DNA from: Streptomyces sp. NBC_00224
GTDB lineage: Bacteria; Actinomycetota; Actinomycetes; Streptomycetales; Streptomycetaceae
Length of the DNA stretch: 64,000 bases
NCBI RefSeq assembly: GCF_041435195.1
Contig: NZ_CP108106.1
Span: forward strand, 7,391,001-7,455,000
Reading direction: 5' to 3'
Shown: positions 58,708 to 64,000 of the stretch, piece after piece
Layout: every line of letters starts with the position of its first letter
How positions within the stretch are numbered: the first letter of the stretch is position 1
Program-made: the position numbers and the translations under genes
The notes under the pieces: model-generated
Database searches by the model: none
Told to the model about the DNA's origin: nothing
Seen by the model: only the letters and a program-made list of their open reading frames with translations

Positions 58708-59148
58708 ATGACGGCATTCGACGCACACGAGGAAGCACTGCTCAAGCTGGTCGCGGCGGAGAAGGGCGGTGTCCTCGCCACCCTCAAGCGTGACGGGCGC
58801 CCCCAGCTCTCCAACGTGAACCACGCGTACTACGCGGAGGAGGGCGTGATCAAGGTCTCCCTCACCGACGACCGCGCCAAGACGAAGAACCTCCGCCGCG
58901 ACCCGCGCGCCAGCTACCACGTCACCAGCGACGACCGCTGGGCCTGGACCGTGGCCGAGGGCGTCGCGGACCTCTCCCCGGTGGCCGCCGACCCGCACGA
59001 CGCGACCGTCGAGGAGCTCGTTCAGCTGTACCGGGACGTCCAGGGCGAGCACCCGGACTGGGAGGACTACCGGCGGGCCATGGTCCGCGACCGGCGCGTG
59101 GTGCTCCGGCTGCGGGTGGAGCGCGCCTACGGGCAGCCGCGCGCCTGA
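58708..59148 (+). CDS. PPOX-class (split-barrel flavin/F420-dependent) oxidoreductase
   Basis: The 146-aa protein is read from ATG 58708; ATG 58702, two codons upstream, is an alternative. Family features: HEEALLKLVAAEKGGVLATL, KRDGRPQLSNVNHAYY, VSLTDDRAKTKNLRRDPRAS and WTVAEGVADLSP, with a C-terminal acidic helix. This is the pyridoxamine-5'-phosphate-oxidase-like fold of actinobacterial F420-dependent reductases and biliverdin reductases. The RAKTKNLRRDP segment typically binds the cofactor phosphate. Substrate is unknown. Confidence 0.88.
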   Translation: MTAFDAHEEALLKLVAAEKGGVLATLKRDGRPQLSNVNHAYYAEEGVIKVSLTDDRAKTKNLRRDPRASYHVTSDDRWAWTVAEGVADLSPVAADPHDATVEELVQLYRDVQGEHPDWEDYRRAMVRDRRVVLRLRVERAYGQPRA

Positions 59149-59245
59149 GCCGTCCCCGGCGGGTCGCTGCCGCGTAACGGCGCGGTTCCCGCGTTGTCGT
59201 ACCCGCCGCACATAATGGAACGACCCCCGAGCCCCAGGAGGTGCC

Positions 59246-60439
59246 GTGACCGGCGCTGGTTCTCTGCTCCCACTCCGCTCCCGGCTGCGCGAGCTGCGCC
59301 CCGCCGCGTTCGGGGCCGACCCGGCGGGGGAGCGCCTGGAGCGGATCCGCCGCTCGCCCAACTTCGCGGACGGGGTCTTCCAGAACCCGGAGGGCGCGCG
59401 GACGCGGCCGTCCGGCTCGATGGTGGAGTTCGCCAAGATCTACTTCGAGAAGGAGCAGCGGGCCCTGCGCGCCCCGGTGGGCAACATCCCGGTGCACGCG
59501 ACGACGCTCGCCGACCTCGCCAAGCCGCCCGCCACCGGCCTGCGGCTCACCTGGATGGGGCACTCCAGCGTCCTCGCCGAGATCGACGGCCGCCGGGTGC
59601 TCTTCGACCCGGTGTGGGGCGAGCGCTGTTCCCCCTTCGCCTTCGCCGGGCCCAAGCGCCTGCACCCGGTGCCCGTCCCGCTGGCCTCGCTGGGCCCCGT
59701 GGACGTCGTGGTCATCTCGCACGACCACTACGACCATCTGGACCTGCCCACCATCCGCGCCCTGGCGGGTACGGGGACGGTGTTCGCGGTCCCGCTCGGC
59801 GTGGGCGCCCACCTGGAGTACTGGGGCGTCCCGGCCGACCGCATCCACGAGCTCGACTGGGACGAGTCGACGAAGGTCAACGGGCTCACCCTCACCGCCA
59901 CCCCCGCGCGCCACTTCTGCGGCCGCGGCCTGCGCAACCAGCAGCACACGCTGTGGGCGTCCTGGGCCGTCGCCGGTCCCGAGCACCGGATCTACCACAG
60001 CGGTGACACCGGCTACTTCGACGGCTTCAAGGACATCGGCGCCGAGCACGGCCCGTTCGACGCCACGATGATCCAGATCGGCGCGTACAGCGAATTCTGG
60101 CCGGACATCCATATGACTCCGGCCGAAGGCATGCGAGCCCACCTCGACCTCCAGGGCGGCCGGCCGCACGGCGTGATGCTCCCGATCCACTGGGGCACCT
60201 TCAACCTCGCCCCGCACCCGTGGGCCGAGCCGGGCGAGGGGACGATGGCCGCCGCGGCGGCGTCGGGCACCGGGATCGCGCTCCCCATCCCGGGTGAACC
60301 CTTCGAACCCACCTCGGAAAACGTGCCGTCCGCGCCCTGGTGGCGCCCGGTCGCGCCGACCCCCGCGGGCGGCTGGCCGGTGCACACCCGCAGGCCCGCC
60401 AAGGCGGGAGAACAGGAGACGGCACCGGTCGTCTCCTAG
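59246..60439 (+). CDS. Metallo-beta-lactamase-fold hydrolase (NAPE-PLD/UlaG-like)
   Basis: The 397-aa protein starts at GTG 59246, preceded by CCAGGAGGTG, a near-ideal Shine-Dalgarno. Two-metal site: LTWMGHSSVLAEIDG, VISHDHYDHLD (HxHxDH core), ARHFCGRGL, YHSGDTGYFDGF and the final His in LPIHWGTFNLAPHP. The layout is that of N-acyl-phosphatidylethanolamine phospholipase D-like and L-ascorbate-6-phosphate lactonase-like enzymes. An N-terminal 85-aa extension (AKIYFEKEQRALR) is common in this group. No membrane segment is present; the substrate could be a phospholipid or another ester. Confidence 0.92.
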   Translation: MTGAGSLLPLRSRLRELRPAAFGADPAGERLERIRRSPNFADGVFQNPEGARTRPSGSMVEFAKIYFEKEQRALRAPVGNIPVHATTLADLAKPPATGLRLTWMGHSSVLAEIDGRRVLFDPVWGERCSPFAFAGPKRLHPVPVPLASLGPVDVVVISHDHYDHLDLPTIRALAGTGTVFAVPLGVGAHLEYWGVPADRIHELDWDESTKVNGLTLTATPARHFCGRGLRNQQHTLWASWAVAGPEHRIYHSGDTGYFDGFKDIGAEHGPFDATMIQIGAYSEFWPDIHMTPAEGMRAHLDLQGGRPHGVMLPIHWGTFNLAPHPWAEPGEGTMAAAAASGTGIALPIPGEPFEPTSENVPSAPWWRPVAPTPAGGWPVHTRRPAKAGEQETAPVVS

Positions 60440-60635
60440 GAGATGTCCTGGCATTTCGCGCTGCCGTACGAGGCGTCATACCAGAGCGGGACGCGGTAGG
60501 GGGAACTTTTCCAACTGCGCACCGAGGGTGAGGGGTTGACCACTACTGTGAGTGGCCGACGATCAACGCGGGCCCGCATCGGTTGAGTTGGGCCCGGGAT
60601 CACGATCTCTGGGACCCCACGTACCGAGGACGCAG

Positions 60636-62555
60636 ATGTCTCATCTTCGCGCACCCGCCGCGCGGTCCGACCGCCGTGAGGGCGGGCGGCACGGACGTAC
60701 GGCACACCGGCCGCAGCCCCCGGCCGCACCCGCGGGCGCCCCGGCTCCGGCAGGACGACCGCCGAGCGGGCAGCGGCCGTCCACCGAGGGCCGCATACGA
60801 CCCCAGCTGCTGCGCACCGCGGTGCTGCCCGCCGTGGCCGCCGTGCTGTGCGGCGCGGCCGCCGTCGTCTTCACCCTCCACTCCACCCACGCCCACCCCT
60901 CGAAGATGCTCTGGGCGGCGCTCGGCGGCATGGCGGTCCTCGCCGCCGCGTCCGTGGCGGCCGCCGCGGTGGGCGCCGACCGGGCCGCCAAGACCGTGCT
61001 CGGCCGCGCCAACGGGCTGCGCCGGGGCAGCGCCCGCTCGGCCTCCGACCTGCGCACGGTGGTCGACGGACTGCGCCGCGGCGAAGGCCCGCCCGCCCGT
61101 CGCGGGCCCGCTCAACTCCCGCCGGGTGCCGATGAGTTCGAGCTCCTGGCGCACGAGCTGACCCGGTCCCACGAGGCGGCCGTGGCCGCCGTGGTGCAGG
61201 CCTCGCAGCTCTCCAGCAGCGTCGGCAACGAGCAGAAGGTCGAAGTCTTCGTCAATCTGGCCCGCCGGCTGCAGTCCCTCGTCCACCGCGAGATCCAGCT
61301 CCTGGACGAGCTGGAGAACGAGGTCGAGGACCCCGAGCTGCTCAAGGGCCTGTTCCACGTCGACCACCTCGCCACCCGCATCCGCCGGCACGCGGAGAAC
61401 CTCGCCGTCCTCGGCGGCGCCATCTCCCGCCGCCAGTGGTCCCACCCGGTGACCATGACCGAGGTGCTGCGCTCCTCGATCGCCGAGGTCGAGCAGTACC
61501 CCCGGGTCAAGCTGGTACCGCCGATCGACGGCACGCTGCGCGGCCACGCGGTCGCCGACGTCATCCACCTGCTCGCCGAACTCGTCGAGAACGCCACGCT
61601 GTTCTCCGCCCCGCACACCCAGGTGCTGCTGCGCGCCCAGCTGGTGACCGCCGGGCTCGCCGTCGAGGTCGAGGACCGCGGTCTGGGCATGCCCGTCACC
61701 GAGCAGAACAAGATGAACGCGCTGCTCTCCGACCCCGATCAGGTGAATGTCGCCCACCTCCTCCAGGACGGGCGGATCGGCCTCTTCGTGGTCTCCGCGC
61801 TGGCCCGCAGACATGGCATCGCGGTCCGGCTCCAGACCAACATCTACGGCGGTGTCCAGGCCGTACTGGTGCTGCCGCAGGGCCTGTTGGGCGCCGACTC
61901 CGAGAGCCTCAAGGACGGGCAGACGGCCGAACGGCAGCCCCTCCCGGAGCCCGCCAGGACCCCGCTCCCGGCCCACCCCCAGCCCCCCGCCGGCGCCCCG
62001 CAGACACCCGCGCCCGCCCCCGCCCCCGTCCCGGCCCCGCCCGCGCCGATGCCGCCGCCCGCGCACCGCACCCCGGCGCACCGCACGCCCGCGCACGGCA
62101 CCGCGCTGCCGCCCCTGCCCCGCCAGCCCCAGCACGGCGAGACCGTGTCCACGCACGGCACGACGCCGCTGCCGGTGCGCGCCGCCCACGAGGAGCGGCC
62201 CAACCCGGCCGCCGCCCTCCCCGGCACCCACCGGGCGCAAGGGGAGGCAGCGGTGCCCCCGATACCCGTGGCGAACGGTACGGTGCGCGGCGCGGGGCGG
62301 CCCGATCTGCCCCGGCGCCGCAGCCAGGAGCATCTCGTCCCGCAGCTGCGGGACGCTCCGGCCGCGCGCAAGGAGGACGAACACGCCCTGCACGACCCGG
62401 GGTTGATGGCGGCGTTCCAGCGGGGCATCGGTCTCGCCGAGTCACAGCCGGCCCCGCACGACAGTCCCGCCGTACCGCAGCCGCACCCGCCCCACCCCGC
62501 ACAGCCTTTACATCACCCCCAGGCAGAAACTGACGCCGACCACTCCAAGGAGTAG
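60636..62555 (+). CDS. cvnA: Conservon sensor-kinase-like protein CvnA
   Basis: The 639-aa protein is read from ATG 60636 (CGAGG about 7 nt upstream); an in-frame GTG upstream (60552) is possible. A basic, Pro-rich N-terminus precedes two membrane helices (LLRTAVLPAVAAVLCGAAAV and MLWAALGGMAVLAAASVAAA). The cytoplasmic part has a helical dimerisation region (QKVEVFVNLARRLQSLVHRE, FHVDHLATRIRRHAENLAVL) and an HATPase domain (HLLAELVENATLFSAPHTQV, VEDRGLGM, GRIGLFVVSALARRHGI). The H-box His is a variant typical of CvnA. The C-terminus (about 440-639) is a long Pro/Ala-rich tail. It heads a cvnABCD membrane signalling complex. Confidence 0.94.
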   Translation: MSHLRAPAARSDRREGGRHGRTAHRPQPPAAPAGAPAPAGRPPSGQRPSTEGRIRPQLLRTAVLPAVAAVLCGAAAVVFTLHSTHAHPSKMLWAALGGMAVLAAASVAAAAVGADRAAKTVLGRANGLRRGSARSASDLRTVVDGLRRGEGPPARRGPAQLPPGADEFELLAHELTRSHEAAVAAVVQASQLSSSVGNEQKVEVFVNLARRLQSLVHREIQLLDELENEVEDPELLKGLFHVDHLATRIRRHAENLAVLGGAISRRQWSHPVTMTEVLRSSIAEVEQYPRVKLVPPIDGTLRGHAVADVIHLLAELVENATLFSAPHTQVLLRAQLVTAGLAVEVEDRGLGMPVTEQNKMNALLSDPDQVNVAHLLQDGRIGLFVVSALARRHGIAVRLQTNIYGGVQAVLVLPQGLLGADSESLKDGQTAERQPLPEPARTPLPAHPQPPAGAPQTPAPAPAPVPAPPAPMPPPAHRTPAHRTPAHGTALPPLPRQPQHGETVSTHGTTPLPVRAAHEERPNPAAALPGTHRAQGEAAVPPIPVANGTVRGAGRPDLPRRRSQEHLVPQLRDAPAARKEDEHALHDPGLMAAFQRGIGLAESQPAPHDSPAVPQPHPPHPAQPLHHPQAETDADHSKE

Positions 62556-62562
62556 ATGCACC

Positions 62563-62997
62563 ATGGCGAGCGATGCGCCGACCGGACACGTCTCGGACCT
62601 CGACTGGCTGCTCAGCGGACTGGTCCAGCGGGTGCCCTACACACGCAACGCGGTCCTGCTCTCCTCCGACGGGCTGGTGAAGTCCGTTCACGGTCTGGAC
62701 GTCGACAGCGCCGACCACATGGCGGCCCTGGCCTCCGGGCTCTACTCGCTGGGCCGCAGCGCGGGTGCGCGCTTCGGCGACGGCGGCGAGGTCCGCCAGG
62801 TGGTGGTGGAGCTCGACTCCACGCTGCTGTTCGTCTCCACGGCCGGCTCGGGCACCTGTCTCGCCGTGCTCGCCGGACGCGAGGCGGACGCGGCGGTGCT
62901 CGGGTACGAGATGGCGATGCTGGTGAAGAGCGTACGGCCCTACCTCGTGACGCCGGCCCGGCAAGGCGCCGGTACACCGAGCGGCACGAGGCACTGA
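62563..62997 (+). CDS. cvnB: Roadblock/LC7 protein CvnB
   Basis: The 144-aa protein starts at ATG 62563, 7 bp after cvnA (CAAGGAG upstream). The roadblock/LC7 fold is shown by LDWLLSGLVQRVPYTRNAVL, SSDGLVKSVHGLD and VVVELDSTLLFVSTAGSGTC, followed by LAVLAGREADAAVLGYEMAM. In conservons CvnB binds CvnA and may act as the GTPase-regulating (GAP-like) partner of CvnD, by analogy with MglB/MglA. It lies in the same operon as cvnC and cvnD. Confidence 0.95.
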   Translation: MASDAPTGHVSDLDWLLSGLVQRVPYTRNAVLLSSDGLVKSVHGLDVDSADHMAALASGLYSLGRSAGARFGDGGEVRQVVVELDSTLLFVSTAGSGTCLAVLAGREADAAVLGYEMAMLVKSVRPYLVTPARQGAGTPSGTRH

Positions 62998-62999
62998 GC

Positions 63000-63371
63000 G
63001 TGCCGGCCCCGCAGGACGGCCCATGGCTCGACGACGCGGCCGGGCGGCTGATCCGTCCGTACACCGTGAGCAACGGCCGCACCCGACCGACCGCCACGCT
63101 GGACCTGCTCTCCCAGGTGATGGCGACCGGGCAGCCGCCCCAGACGCACCTCGGGCCCGAGCACTCCCAGGCGCTCGGGCTCTGCGAGGGGCCGACCTCG
63201 GTGGCGGAGATCGCGGCCCATCTGCGGCTGCCCGCCGTCGTCACCAAGGTGCTGCTGTCCGACCTGGTGGACTGCGGGGCGGTGACGGCCCGCGCGCCCC
63301 GCTTCCACCACACCCCCACCGACCGTTCTCTGCTGGAGGCAGTGCTCGATGGCCTACGACGAAGGCTCTGA
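63000..63371 (+). CDS. cvnC: DUF742 protein CvnC
   Basis: The 123-aa protein starts at GTG 63000, two bases after the cvnB stop. Typical DUF742 features: WLDDAAGRLIRPYTVSNGRT at the N-terminus and a winged-helix-like C-terminal half, LCEGPTSVAEIAAHLRLPAV, VTKVLLSDLVDCGAVTARAP. The role is unresolved; in conservons it interacts with the CvnA/B/D complex. Its last 23 bp overlap cvnD. Confidence 0.94.
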   Translation: MPAPQDGPWLDDAAGRLIRPYTVSNGRTRPTATLDLLSQVMATGQPPQTHLGPEHSQALGLCEGPTSVAEIAAHLRLPAVVTKVLLSDLVDCGAVTARAPRFHHTPTDRSLLEAVLDGLRRRL

Positions 63372-63963
63372 CGTCAGCCCAGCCGTGGATCTCTTCCCCA
63401 CCGCGCTGAAGATCCTCGTCGCCGGCGGCTTCGGGGTCGGCAAGACGACCTTCGTGGGCGCGGTCAGCGAGATCGAACCGCTCTCCACCGAGGAGCTGCT
63501 CACCACGGTCAGCGTGGCGCACGACAGCCTCGAAGGGGTGGAGTCCAAGACCACCACGACGGTCGCCATGGACTTCGGGCGCATCACGCTCGACGACCGG
63601 CACGTCCTGTACCTGTTCGGCACGCCCGGACAGGAGCGTTTCTGGTTCATGTGGGACGAGCTCTCCGAGGGCGCGCTCGGCGCGGTGATCCTCGCGGACA
63701 CCCGGCGCCTGGAGGACTGCTTCTCCGCCGTGGACTTCTTCGAGCGGCGCGGGATCGGCTTCCTCGTCGCGGTCAACGAGTTCGACGGGGCCTACCGCTA
63801 CACCCCGGACGAGGTCAGGTCCGCCATAGACCTCAAGCCGGAGGTCCCCGTCGTGCTCTGCGACGCCCGCATCGGCAGCTCCGGGATCGGGACCCTGGTC
63901 ACCCTGGTCCAGCACCTGCTGTCCACCTTCCCGGCCGCCACCAGCCATGGAGCGCACACATGA
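63349..63963 (+). CDS. cvnD: Ras-like small GTPase CvnD
   Basis: The 204-aa protein starts at ATG 63349, inside cvnC. G1 is VAGGFGVGKTTFVGAV; the switch-I Thr is in SKTTTTVAMDFGRI; G3 is FGTPGQERFWFMW, with Thr-Pro-Gly-Gln where Ras has DxxG; a G4 candidate is VAVNEFDG. The missing G3 Asp and the NEFD in place of NKxD match this MglA/Cvn subgroup. It is the switch of the conservon complex, with CvnB as likely GAP partner. It is followed by an ATGA-coupled gene running off the window. Confidence 0.95.
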   Translation: MAYDEGSDVSPAVDLFPTALKILVAGGFGVGKTTFVGAVSEIEPLSTEELLTTVSVAHDSLEGVESKTTTTVAMDFGRITLDDRHVLYLFGTPGQERFWFMWDELSEGALGAVILADTRRLEDCFSAVDFFERRGIGFLVAVNEFDGAYRYTPDEVRSAIDLKPEVPVVLCDARIGSSGIGTLVTLVQHLLSTFPAATSHGAHT

Positions 63964-64000
63964 CGTACGACCCGACCGGCCATCTGCTGCTCACCCCCGT
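63960..64000 (+). CDS. Start of a further conservon gene (3' truncated)
   Basis: ATG 63960 overlaps the cvnD stop (ATGA) and reads MTYDPTGHLLLTP before the window ends. A gene coupled to cvnD in this way is often a cvnE cytochrome P450 or another conservon member. Thirteen complete codons are too few to identify it. Confidence 0.55.
   Translation, partial: MTYDPTGHLLLTP

Noticed and set aside
61900..62520. Coding tandem repeat in the cvnA 3' region
   Set aside because: The CCGGCGCACCGCAC-like units are imperfect and reflect Pro/Ala/His-rich coding rather than an array.
1..64000. Prophage, insertion sequence, CRISPR or tRNA genes
   Set aside because: I looked for transposase/integrase motifs, direct-repeat arrays and cloverleaf segments and saw none; codon bias is uniform apart from ispG.

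Overview
The window is high-GC actinobacterial DNA, almost certainly from a Streptomyces chromosome. Third codon positions are nearly all G or C, GTG (and some TTG) starts are common, overlapping ATGA/GTGA gene junctions abound, and the content is typical of the genus: a hopanoid cluster, a cvn conservon, a c-di-AMP riboswitch in front of a LysM/M23 wall hydrolase, and a SCO6745-like protein. From memory, the order from tex through idi, the surface-polymer locus and the hopanoid genes resembles the S. coelicolor SCO674x-SCO677x region; no database search was possible.

Layout. 1-5.5 kb: the 3' end of a fatty-acid beta-oxidation gene, a MerR regulator, a secreted sphingomyelinase-like phosphodiesterase, a frameshifted DUF2236 gene and a LacI regulator. 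5.6-12.6 kb: secreted peptidases (M1 aminopeptidase; X-Pro dipeptidyl peptidase coupled to an M14 carboxypeptidase), a D-amino-acid-oxidase-like enzyme and an unrecognised protein. 12.7-19.1 kb: an ABC-F ATPase, a coupled histidine kinase/response regulator pair, a UDP-GlcNAc 2-epimerase and a membrane GT2. 19.1-28 kb: tex, the SCO6745-like protein, two DJ-1/PfpI proteins, enoyl-CoA hydratase, an HdeD-like membrane protein, an RsbW-like ATPase, idi and a CDF metal exporter.

28.5-35.5 kb: a tightly coupled seven-gene unit with two CDP-alcohol phosphotransferases, a cytidylyltransferase, a protein with the metal-site motifs of sn-glycerol-1-phosphate dehydrogenase, a glycosyltransferase and a two-component ABC exporter, closed by a perfect 14-bp-stem terminator. 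I read it as a pathway that makes a CDP-activated glycerol-1-phosphate-type alcohol, builds a phosphodiester-linked glycoconjugate or glycolipid and exports it. This is the best candidate in the window for an under-described system.

35.9-49.5 kb: the hopanoid operon hpnC-hpnD-(46-aa ORF)-hpnE-polyprenyl synthase-shc-hpnG-hpnH-ispG-dxs-aminotransferase. It carries its own MEP-pathway precursor genes and is followed by a duplicated TTGCC-N5-GGCAA dyad, an XRE-cupin regulator and a 47-aa membrane protein. idi lies about 9 kb upstream.

49.5-64 kb: a tyrosine/serine phosphatase, a GH36 alpha-galactosidase, the riboswitch-controlled LysM-M23 peptidase, a GDSL hydrolase, an NAD-dependent epimerase, a lipoprotein polysaccharide deacetylase, a Cys-rich pentapeptide-repeat protein, a 59-aa gene, a PPOX-fold enzyme, a metallo-beta-lactamase-fold hydrolase and a cvnABCD conservon running off the end. 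I saw no tRNA, rRNA, CRISPR, insertion sequence or prophage.
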